Shown: in pieces, positions 7,855-14,284 of the stretch
Layout: each line of letters starts with the position of its first letter
How positions within the stretch are numbered: the first letter of the stretch is position 1
Assembly: GCA_947474635.1 (NCBI GenBank)
Contig: CANJJB010000011.1
Coordinates: 1-40,648 of the forward strand
Direction of reading: 5' to 3'
Source of the DNA: Parachlamydiales bacterium
Lineage (GTDB): Bacteria > Chlamydiota > Chlamydiia > Chlamydiales > Rhabdochlamydiaceae
DNA: 40,648 nt
The notes under the pieces: model-generated
Databases searched by the model: none
Seen by the model: only the letters and a program-made list of their open reading frames with translations
Told to the model about the DNA's origin: nothing
Position numbers and translations under genes: made by a program

Positions 7855-8731
7855 GGGTATTGTCTACATAGGGGTGTAGATAAAATGGCTGGAACTGTGC
7901 CCGTCTACCGTTGCGGCTATCTTTAGATCTCTCGCAATACTCAGCATAGACTGCAGCTCCCGTTGAAGTAGCAAGCAGCGCAAACTTCATCCAGCTAGGT
8001 GTGCTGGACTTTAAATTGAGACAATAATAGAGAATGGAAGTGAAATCTTTAATTATGCGCACTTTAGCTAAGCTCTTTTGCACTTTTTCATGAAGATCAA
8101 AGCTATTAATATTTTTCCTTTTGAGTATCCGAAAATTTTTCCAAATGTTAGCAGCTCCATAGATGAAGCCAGCAGTGAAAAGATGCTTGGGTGCAATATT
8201 CATCTGCAAGAGTTTTGATCCTGTAGAAAATGGAAATCCAAGAGTAAGAGCACTTAAATCAGGCTTACATCTACTGAAAATTGTTTGTATGTCTGCGCAA
8301 GCAAGAAATGCAAGGGGCAGATGCTGAAATAACAAGTCAAGCGAGTTCGCCCGTTTTATTTTACCAGCTACATCTAATAACTCAGAAACGCCCCAGGCTC
8401 CATCAAGATGTTCTTTGAGGGTTGTAGATGTGATAGCAATCAGCTTAAAGGAATGGAGGGCCTGAATTTTCTTATAAGTCCCTAACAATGTAATCAATTC
8501 TACAGTCGTTGAGAATAGTTTAAATAGGATGAAACGGCTCCACGGAGCTGGTTCAGGCTTAAGAGTCATCAAATCGGGAGATCTCTTTTTGGATGTAAGA
8601 GGTACTGAAGGAAGTTGGTCCAAATGAATGTTTCGTTGTTGGTTAGCAGAAAGATTGTCCAAATTAGTCGGCTGAAAATTGTAATCTGCATTAACACTAT
8701 CAGTTCCTTCAAATCCTGTCATACAATCCAT
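7844..8731 (-). CDS. Orphan membrane-associated protein of unknown function
   Basis: I do not recognise this 295-residue protein. The first 60 residues are polar and low in structure (MDCMTGFEGTDSVNADYNF and following), as in many chlamydial secreted or inclusion-related proteins, but no signal peptide is present. Hydrophobic stretches follow: FILFKLFSTTVELITLLGTY (about 67-86), LLFQHLPLAFLACADIQTIF, HLFTAGFIYGAANIW, and MKFALLATSTGAAVYAEYC near the C-terminus. The start ATG has a good GGAG seven bases upstream, and a TATAAT promoter element lies 44 bases before it. It is transcribed away from folC and converges on the PHP gene. Lineage-restricted effector or envelope protein is possible but unproved. 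Confidence 0.6.
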   Translation of the reverse strand: MDCMTGFEGTDSVNADYNFQPTNLDNLSANQQRNIHLDQLPSVPLTSKKRSPDLMTLKPEPAPWSRFILFKLFSTTVELITLLGTYKKIQALHSFKLIAITSTTLKEHLDGAWGVSELLDVAGKIKRANSLDLLFQHLPLAFLACADIQTIFSRCKPDLSALTLGFPFSTGSKLLQMNIAPKHLFTAGFIYGAANIWKNFRILKRKNINSFDLHEKVQKSLAKVRIIKDFTSILYYCLNLKSSTPSWMKFALLATSTGAAVYAEYCERSKDSRNGRRAQFQPFYLHPYVDNTPEY

Positions 8732-8774
8732 AAAAGCACTCCTATTCTTATAGTTTTTCTAAAAAATCATAGCT

Positions 8775-8780
8775 ATTATA
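8775..8780 (-). promoter_or_regulatory. Perfect -10 box (TATAAT) of the orphan gene at 7844-8731
   Basis: The minus strand reads TATAAT at 8780-8775. A TTGATT lies upstream with a 15-base spacer, shorter than ideal. Location 44 bases before the ATG fits a promoter. Confidence 0.4.
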
Positions 8781-8905
8781 GCAAAGCACCCAAAAAATCA
8801 AAACAAAAATGTTTATTTTTATGTACAATCTTTTTTTAAGATCCATAAAATAGGAAATCTCTGCATAATCCTCCTCTATATACTAAAGAGGCTTACCTTA
8901 AAGTG

Positions 8906-10072
8906 ATGACTTATGATGAGTTAATAGCTGCGCTTTTTTCTAAAAGGTCTCAGTTTTCCCATTCCAACCTAGAAGATGTGAAGGCAGTAGCAAGAGCTCT
9001 TGGCAACCCCGAAAAATCTTTCCCTTGCGTCCATATTGCAGGAACAAATGGCAAGGGATCTGTTGCCTTGAAAATAGCAGGAGCGCTTGAACTATCTGGT
9101 TTTAAAGTAGGGCTATTTACCTCGCCCCATCTTTTTTCTTATAGAGAAAGGATTCAGGTAAATAGAGTGATGATCTCAGAAGAAGAGGTCACATCGTACC
9201 TTTCCAGTTTAATTCCTTTTATTGAAAAGATCTATCCCGCTGCCTCGTTTTTTGAGATCTCAACTTTCCTTGCATTTAACTATTTTAAAGAGCAAAAAAT
9301 TGACATTGCAGTGGTTGAAGCAGGTATCGGCGGCAGGCTAGATACGACAAACATCGTAACGCCGCTTATTTCTGTGATCACCTCGATTGGCAATGATCAC
9401 AGAGAAGTTTTAGGACCTACAATGGAGCAGATAGCGTTGCATAAAGCAGGCATTATCAAACCTTCTGTGCCTGTTGTCGTAGGTCCTTTTGCTCAGTTTC
9501 CGGTGATTGATCAAGTTGCACAAGCAAATAATAGCTGCCTCTATACAGTGAAAAAAGCGCCCGGGTTTTACGATTGGGAAAATCAAAATATTGCAAGAAA
9601 AACACTTGAAGTTCTCTCAAGGGTAATCCCCTTAAATGATGAGGCTATTGAAAAAGGTCTTCTGCTCCGCCCTTTATGTAGGTTTGAGAAAATTGGCGGC
9701 GTGATTTTTGATGTTGCTCATAACCCTGATGGCTTTACTAAGCTCATCGAAGCGCTGGGAACCTTTTTCCCTGGTAGGAGATGCTCCTTTATCTTGGGTA
9801 TGTCCAAAGAGAAAGACATTGAAACTTCTCTTACTATTTTATCTAAAAAAGCCTCTCACTTTTACCTCGTAGAGACAAAGAGCAAGAGGTCAGCCTCCCC
9901 AGAGAAAATGGGAGAGATGTTATTAAGCAAGGGCATTTCCACTTTTACAACCTGCTCTGCGTGGCAAGCGATGGAATCAGCGCTTTCTCAAGAAGATCTT
10001 GTTGTTGTGTGCGGCTCCTTCTACCTCATGCAAGAAGCTAGATCTTTCCTCTTTGGGAAGGTAAGCGCATAG
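8906..10072 (+). CDS. folC: Folylpolyglutamate synthase / dihydrofolate synthase FolC
   Basis: FolC is a Mur-ligase-fold enzyme that adds glutamate to dihydropteroate or to folates using ATP. The 388-residue product shows the P-loop HIAGTNGKGSVA (about 43-54), LFTSPHLFSYRERI, VEAGIGGRLDTTNI, HKAGIIKP with the lysine that is carbamylated in the family, and FDVAHNPDGF in the C-terminal domain. Length is slightly short of the usual 420 residues. ATG at 8906 is chosen; a GTG three bases earlier (8903) is equally in frame and has a slightly better distance (10 bases) to an AGAGG. The 3' end overlaps the convergent orphan gene by 96 bases. Confidence 0.92.
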   Translation: MTYDELIAALFSKRSQFSHSNLEDVKAVARALGNPEKSFPCVHIAGTNGKGSVALKIAGALELSGFKVGLFTSPHLFSYRERIQVNRVMISEEEVTSYLSSLIPFIEKIYPAASFFEISTFLAFNYFKEQKIDIAVVEAGIGGRLDTTNIVTPLISVITSIGNDHREVLGPTMEQIALHKAGIIKPSVPVVVGPFAQFPVIDQVAQANNSCLYTVKKAPGFYDWENQNIARKTLEVLSRVIPLNDEAIEKGLLLRPLCRFEKIGGVIFDVAHNPDGFTKLIEALGTFFPGRRCSFILGMSKEKDIETSLTILSKKASHFYLVETKSKRSASPEKMGEMLLSKGISTFTTCSAWQAMESALSQEDLVVVCGSFYLMQEARSFLFGKVSA

Positions 10073-10630
10073 AAGCTTTTGTTGCTCTTTACTCAAACGA
10101 TTAAATTCAAAGGCAGCTCTCTTCTCATCATTTTGAATGAGTGCATCTCCGATCATCTCAAGTGCAGATTCAACTTCTTCTCTTTCTTCTATGGATAGAC
10201 TAGCTGTTTTTGTGCTGCGGGCGTCCATTGCCTCTTCCAATTGCTCTTCTGCAAAAGTAATCACACGTCTTTCTTGCAGACTAGGCCGGTAGTGGTCCCA
10301 GAGCGATGCGATATGATGTTTTAATGAATGGACCGTCTGAGAAAGCGCTTTGATATTTCTACTTTTTAACATCCCTTGCAAAAGGAGTGCTTCATTTTGA
10401 ATCGTATTAAGTTCATAGGAAATCAACGCATCATCGATTTTTCCGTATAAGCAGATGATCTGATCTTTGAGGTTTTTAGCAAAAACATCTGCATTCTCAA
10501 TTGCCTCTATGTTATCTTTGACGTGATCGAGCTTTTCTACAAGCGCGTCATGCTCACTCCAGTTAAGGGGACAAGAGGCTTGAAGCTGTATTGCATTGAC
10601 TTGGGCTAAACACTGGGCTAGAGAGACCAT
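9977..10630 (-). CDS. Orphan helical cytoplasmic protein, unknown function
   Basis: This 217-residue protein is not recognised. It is almost entirely predicted alpha-helix, rich in Glu, Lys, Ala and Leu, with no signal peptide or membrane helix. Recognisable segments include EEREEVESALEMIGDALIQ and FNRLSKEQQKLLCAYLPKEE toward the C-terminus. The chosen ATG (MVSLAQCLAQVNA) is preceded by GGAGGT at ideal distance; an upstream GTG at 10675 has no ribosome site. The last 96 bases are antisense to the end of folC, and these overlapping codons read well in both genes. Its neighbours give no functional clue. Confidence 0.65.
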   Translation of the reverse strand: MVSLAQCLAQVNAIQLQASCPLNWSEHDALVEKLDHVKDNIEAIENADVFAKNLKDQIICLYGKIDDALISYELNTIQNEALLLQGMLKSRNIKALSQTVHSLKHHIASLWDHYRPSLQERRVITFAEEQLEEAMDARSTKTASLSIEEREEVESALEMIGDALIQNDEKRAAFEFNRLSKEQQKLLCAYLPKEERSSFLHEVEGAAHNNKIFLRKR

Positions 10631-10761
10631 AACAACCTCCGAAATTGTTAATTTTCTTAACCCTAATTTTACCAAATCTTAATATATGAAAACACATAAA
10701 CAAAAATTTAATTTACGCGATCTTCCAGGTTAGCAGCTTACGCATAAATTAAAATAATTAC

Positions 10762-11289
10762 TTAACGACGCTCTATCCAGACAAGACAGGGGGAGGTCTC
10801 TTTCCATTCATGGATAGACACCTTCCATTCTTCTCTATTGAGGCTTTGAAGGAAGGCAAAGATGGCATTTTTTTCTATAAGTCCTTCAGAATGACCAGGA
10901 TAGCACGTAATGCTAATGGCTTCCCCCCAAATTAAGGCTGCCTCTAGACTTTGAAGGGTTGTGGTAGATAAAGTAGTGATGGATTTATCCCCAAAGGGCA
11001 AATACCCCAGATTATAGACAATGAGCTTCACAGGGCTGCTCACAGGAAAGGAAACATGGGATTGTAGGAAAAAAGAGACGTTATCGAGTGAGGCTATTTT
11101 TCTAGCATTTTTAAGCGCATCTTCTTGAATATCAAGGGCAAGCACCCTTCCTTGAGGAACTAGAGAAGCAAGTCTGAGCGTATCCTTGCCATTGCCGCAG
11201 GTAGCATCAATCACTGTGTCAGTAGGCTTTAGCCAACCTTTCCAGTATTCAAATGCTAGGTCTAAGTGGGGTTTATGTAGGTTAGTCAA
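10762..11289 (-). CDS. mnmM: Class I SAM-dependent methyltransferase, MnmM/YtqB type
   Basis: The 175-residue protein matches the YtqB/MnmM group of small Rossmann methyltransferases. These methylate 5-aminomethyl-uridine in the tRNA wobble position to give mnm5U in bacteria lacking the bifunctional MnmC. The SAM-binding loop is DATCGNGKDT (28-37), the acidic strand end is ALDIQEDA (51-58), the family-specific NLGYLPFGDK occupies 93-102, and TITCYPGH-like ITCYPGHSEG is at 127-136. All are hallmarks of this group. The gene stands alone, divergent from the gene at 11361 and 86 bases upstream of nothing obvious on its own strand. Assignment to tRNA modification rests on family knowledge. Confidence 0.82.
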   Translation of the reverse strand: MTNLHKPHLDLAFEYWKGWLKPTDTVIDATCGNGKDTLRLASLVPQGRVLALDIQEDALKNARKIASLDNVSFFLQSHVSFPVSSPVKLIVYNLGYLPFGDKSITTLSTTTLQSLEAALIWGEAISITCYPGHSEGLIEKNAIFAFLQSLNREEWKVSIHEWKETSPCLVWIERR

Positions 11290-11315
11290 GGTGGTTTAAA
11301 TAGTGTTTTTAATGC

Positions 11316-11321
11316 TATAAT
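11316..11321 (+). promoter_or_regulatory. Perfect -10 box for the gene at 11361
   Basis: TATAAT stands 39 bases before the ATG at 11361. The -35 region 17 bases upstream (GGTTTA) is poor. The divergent methyltransferase starts 26 bases away on the other strand, so this short AT-rich gap probably carries both promoters. Confidence 0.4.
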
Positions 11322-11360
11322 ATACCTTACTTAATTTATTCAAAAACAGAAAGGATCTTT

Positions 11361-12737
11361 ATGGTGCTTAATCTGAATCCAATACAGCAAATGGCAGCTA
11401 ACGTAGGAATATGTTTCCCGACAAAATTGCCAGAAGTTTCGACAGCGCCAGATCCACAAGCTATGGCAGTGTGGGTAAAGCATCATGATCAGACCCCTTT
11501 GATGCAGACCATTGCTAAAAAAATCGTTCAGCACATTAACCATGTTTCTACTGAATGCTTTTTAGAAAAACTCCAAGAAACGATTGCAGATTTCCATGCA
11601 TCTTGTAATCGATCTTATGTACTTTGTGTTTGTCATGATTCTGCAAGGGTAAGCTGCAAAAGCGATCAGTGGGTCGCAGGCCTGGCATTAGAGCGCTGCA
11701 ATTTACGCTTTCCTAACGCTATTGTCAAAAGCCAAGATCTAGACGCCTGCCTTCGTGCTCATCCTGAAATTCACGATATTCTCATACTGGATGATGCTGC
11801 TTATAGCGGAGCGCATCTTACAGATGGGCTTGCATGGATGAAGACGGGCGGCTGCCATATTTACATTGGCATTCCTTTTATGACAAACAAAGCCAAAAAG
11901 AGAGTAGAAGAGAAATGCGCCCCAGACCTGGCAATAACAGTTCTTAAGCACTCTCACCTACCTGTTTTAGAAGAGATGTTAACACAAGATGAAAAGTATC
12001 ACTTTGTTGTTGATATGGATATGTCCCGTGAAATGACAAGAACGCTCACATATTTTGACCATAAATTTCCTGACAGCTGGTCGACTCTCCAGAATATTGC
12101 AACAGGGAATCATTTACTGCGTTTTCACGAGTCTTATTATATGGAAAGAAGGGGATGTGTTATGGAGAGATCAGAGCAAGATGCGTTATATGCGCAGCTT
12201 TTTCAAAGTAGCGCTCCTATCGTAGGTGAAATTCACCCTCCTTATTACCCTGCAGAAAGATCACCCATCAAAAAAATGGCAGAGAATTTTTCAGAGGACA
12301 CACCATTGGTTAAAGAGTTACGATCAAAGCTAAAAAGTAATGTAGAGCAGAAATTTTCAAGGCAAGAAATACAGCAGCGTATAGGCATCCGTTCTTTTTC
12401 TTTTTTTCAACCATTACCTACTGCAGAAAAAACAGCCTTAGGGGGCCTGCTTGCATCTGTGGCAGTTGGTTTTGCAATCGACTGGGCGCGTAAGTATACT
12501 GCCTCGGAGGATAGGGAAGTTGTGAGTCCAGCTTACTATTTACCACTATTGGCAGTTGGTAAATACGTGTTTGATAAGTTTAGGCAAGATGCTGCTGTTG
12601 AAGGATTTTATAGAGAAAGTAGAGGTGCTTCCGGCATAGCTCATCGTTATATTTGTGATAACAGCAAAAATGTTCAAAAATTAGGCGGGAAAGACGCTTT
12701 ACACAATGCTTGCGCATTAAGAATATTTTCTGAATAG
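11361..12737 (+). CDS. Phosphoribosyltransferase-fold protein with C-terminal membrane segments
   Basis: The 458-residue product has a type I PRTase-like core in its first half: the strand ILILDDAAYSG (140-150) followed by AHLTDGL matches the PRPP-loop pattern (hydrophobic strand, D-D, then S-G and a hydroxyl/hydrophobic cap). It is preceded by ALERCNLRFPNAI and followed by CHIYIGIPFMTNKAKKRV. The canonical loop ends in S-G-x-T; here threonine is replaced (SGAH), so catalysis is uncertain. Residues about 355-405 hold two moderately hydrophobic stretches (TALGGLLASVAVGFAIDWA and YYLPLLAVGKYVF). AAAGGA lies upstream of the ATG. The next gene, a membrane protein, follows after 10 bases, so the two probably act together. 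No function is assigned. Confidence 0.6.
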   Translation: MVLNLNPIQQMAANVGICFPTKLPEVSTAPDPQAMAVWVKHHDQTPLMQTIAKKIVQHINHVSTECFLEKLQETIADFHASCNRSYVLCVCHDSARVSCKSDQWVAGLALERCNLRFPNAIVKSQDLDACLRAHPEIHDILILDDAAYSGAHLTDGLAWMKTGGCHIYIGIPFMTNKAKKRVEEKCAPDLAITVLKHSHLPVLEEMLTQDEKYHFVVDMDMSREMTRTLTYFDHKFPDSWSTLQNIATGNHLLRFHESYYMERRGCVMERSEQDALYAQLFQSSAPIVGEIHPPYYPAERSPIKKMAENFSEDTPLVKELRSKLKSNVEQKFSRQEIQQRIGIRSFSFFQPLPTAEKTALGGLLASVAVGFAIDWARKYTASEDREVVSPAYYLPLLAVGKYVFDKFRQDAAVEGFYRESRGASGIAHRYICDNSKNVQKLGGKDALHNACALRIFSE

Positions 12738-12747
12738 TATTTCCTAG

Positions 12748-13377
12748 ATGGATAGAGTGGGAGTAACAACTTTAGGTGTTCTAGCAAGAGGAAGCTCTTA
12801 CATTTTGCCTTTTGTCGCTCTAGAGGCTACTTGCAGAGCTCCTATAGCCTATAGAAAGCAAGAAAAGTTTATTCAACATATTGCGCTTGCTGCTTTAGCA
12901 GGTGGTTGTTTAGTCATCAGATTTCAACCTTTGTCTGCTGGTGCTCTTGTGGCTCTAGGCATATACGCTTACTGGAAAAAAGAGACCACCCCTTATATCT
13001 CACTTAAAATCTTAAACAATACAGCCTTTGGCTTAAAACGCTGGGCTGTGACTATTGTTTTCAGCAGTATTAGTACAATCATCGAAAGCATCAAAGCTAT
13101 TGTGAAAGCTGTGCTTAAACACATGGTGTGGGGAAGTGTGAAAGTCTTTGCCAAAGACATTTGCTGGGGCAACTTCCAAATCATTTGGAAAGACGCTATC
13201 TTTCCAGGACTCCAGTCCAAATACCAGGTTCCCATTGGAGGAGCTCTTGCGATCTCTAGCTTTATCGTTGCCTTCCGCGCGCTTCCCTGGATGTTTTCTG
13301 CTACTGTATATATGGGGGCCAGTCTGTGCGGAAAAGGGGTGTCTTTAGTTACGTATCACTCGTTTCAGAAAAAATGA
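12748..13377 (+). CDS. Orphan multi-helix membrane protein paired with the PRTase-fold gene
   Basis: This 209-residue protein is unrecognised. Hydrophobic segments are seen at about 44-62 (HIALAALAGGCLVIRF...), 66-76, 95-112 (WAVTIVFSSISTIIESI) and 164-193 (GGALAISSFIVAFRALPWM and following). The central part is amphipathic and rich in Lys/Ile, as in proteins that lie on membranes. It begins 10 bases after the PRTase-fold gene ends and has no independent promoter visible. Its stop codon TGA is built into the left arm of a perfect 16-bp inverted repeat. Residue content resembles chlamydial inclusion or host-interaction proteins, but that is speculation. Confidence 0.55.
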   Translation: MDRVGVTTLGVLARGSSYILPFVALEATCRAPIAYRKQEKFIQHIALAALAGGCLVIRFQPLSAGALVALGIYAYWKKETTPYISLKILNNTAFGLKRWAVTIVFSSISTIIESIKAIVKAVLKHMVWGSVKVFAKDICWGNFQIIWKDAIFPGLQSKYQVPIGGALAISSFIVAFRALPWMFSATVYMGASLCGKGVSLVTYHSFQKK

Positions 13378-13422
13378 GTCGAATGAGTCGCAAAATGCAG
13401 TTGATTCGACTCATTCGACTCA
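13375..13422. repeat. Perfect 16-bp inverted repeat built from a repeated GAGTCGA motif
   Basis: TGAGTCGAATGAGTCG (13375-13390) is exactly the reverse complement of CGACTCATTCGACTCA (13407-13422), with a 16-base loop. Each arm itself holds two copies of TGAGTCG, and another TGAGTCG occurs at 13435-13441. The element lies between convergent genes and could act as a bidirectional terminator, although no T-tract follows; it could equally be a protein-binding site. Confidence 0.6.
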
Positions 13423-13465
13423 CTTATGACTTACTGAGTCGTATTTGTAGTAGGGTAGGTTGCTA

Positions 13466-13789
13466 TTAGCACTTGCTTAAGGGCTGTTTCCTAGGAGAAC
13501 GTCTTTTTCTAACGCTTGGGGCTGCTTTAAACTTAGAAGCGGTATAAGTAATATGGCCACTTTTTATAGTAAGTTCAATACAATCCCGATCAAACTCAAG
13601 AATTTGGTGGTCATTTGCAGATTTTACATCATCAAAAATAACGCAGAGTAAATCTCCTTTTTCGGAGAAAAACCCAACACCATTGCCTTTCTTAGCTTCC
13701 AATGCGTCTCCTTTAGGCGATGAACTCCAAGAAATGGTCAATGGGCCGGAACCATCAATGGGATGAAAGAATACTTTTTCTTTTTTCAT
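13466..13789 (-). CDS. Putative antitoxin, DUF2283-like
   Basis: The 107-residue protein has a central part, GDLLCVIFDDVKSANDHQIL, followed by EFDRDCIELTIKSGHITY, resembling the small beta-rich DUF2283 fold that is often found as the antitoxin partner of RelE/barnase-like nucleases. The C-terminus is strongly basic (SVRKRRSPRKQPLSKC), suitable for nucleic-acid contact. Its ATG overlaps the stop of the upstream nuclease-like gene as ATGA (13786-13789), the arrangement expected of a co-translated toxin-antitoxin pair. The DUF2283 match is by eye and moderate. It converges on the membrane protein gene across the inverted repeat at 13375-13422. Confidence 0.5.
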   Translation of the reverse strand: MKKEKVFFHPIDGSGPLTISWSSSPKGDALEAKKGNGVGFFSEKGDLLCVIFDDVKSANDHQILEFDRDCIELTIKSGHITYTASKFKAAPSVRKRRSPRKQPLSKC

Positions 13790-14037
13790 GGCTCAATCTC
13801 TTTTAGGTTTTTATGGCTATTTCGGATGGTCTTTCCAGTACTATACATGGATGAAAAATAATTTCCAGTGCTAGCTTTTTTTATGATTACAACCAAGTAT
13901 CTCCGATTGTCAAGTCTATAAAAAAGATGATATTGGTGGAGTTTTTTTTGCTCGAAGATTTTAGTGGGGTCTTTTAAAATTCTTTCGATTAATTCTAGAA
14001 GAATGTCTGCTGGGAGCATGGGGAAGTGTTCTTCCAT
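13786..14037 (-). CDS. Nuclease toxin-like protein (PBECR/RelE-like), probably a 5'-truncated gene
   Basis: The 83-residue frame carries LHQYHLFYRLDNRRYLVVII followed by KKASTGNYFSSMYSTGK, a pattern of barnase/colicin/RelE-like nucleases (PBECR group): beta strands with a Tyr/Arg-rich start and a conserved Tyr-x-T-x-K end. It starts with ATG at 14037 and no ribosome site is visible. Reading upstream, protein-like sequence continues in two other frames (see the pseudogene entry), so this ORF is probably the 3' part of a longer gene broken by two indels. It overlaps the putative antitoxin by ATGA. If expressed from 14037 it would still contain the nuclease core. Family assignment is by eye. Confidence 0.45.
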   Translation of the reverse strand: MEEHFPMLPADILLELIERILKDPTKIFEQKKLHQYHLFYRLDNRRYLVVIIKKASTGNYFSSMYSTGKTIRNSHKNLKEIEP

Positions 14038-14172
14038 CGCATGATGAAGCTCAGGTTCATTGGGTGGAGGTAAAGAAAATTGATTGAAGGATCAAGAATT
14101 TCAGTGCTTTCCAATGGCGTAAGCTTCTTCATAATGAAAATTTAATAATTGCAGCAAACGAGCAAGTAGCAT
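14038..14172 (-). pseudogene. Frameshifted 5' part of the nuclease toxin gene
   Basis: Minus-strand frame A starts with ATG at 14172 and reads MLLARLLQLLNFHYEEAYAI then GKH and a stop at 14101. Frame B, entered just before that stop, reads TEILDPSINF. The toxin frame, entered by adding one T to the run of four T near 14067, reads SLPPPNEPELHHA straight into MEEHFPMLPAD of the downstream ORF. Joined, these give one coherent sequence, which argues for two small indels in an ancestral gene of about 130 codons. Sequencing error is the main alternative. Confidence 0.45.
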
Positions 14173-14194
14173 ATGATTTACTGCTATCTTCGAT

Positions 14195-14268
14195 GGGGTA
14201 TTAGCTCAGTTGGTTAGAGCGCCACGTTGACATCGTGGAGGTCAGCTGTTCGAGTCAGCTATGCCCCA
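14195..14268 (+). tRNA. tRNA-Val (anticodon GAC)
   Basis: The cloverleaf closes fully: acceptor GGGGTAT pairs with ATGCCCC (14261-14267), discriminator A follows; the D arm is GCTC/GAGC; the anticodon stem is CCACG/CGTGG around TTGACAT, giving anticodon GAC (14229-14231); the T arm is AGCTG/CAGCT around TTCGAGT. CCA is not encoded. The ThrRS-like gene begins 16 bases downstream. Confidence 0.95.
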
Positions 14269-14284
14269 TTTTATCAGGAAAACA

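Noticed and set aside
9977-10072. The 96-base antisense overlap of folC and the orphan gene as an annotation error
   Set aside because: Both frames have good starts and continue family-like or regular helical sequence to their stops, so a true convergent overlap is more likely.
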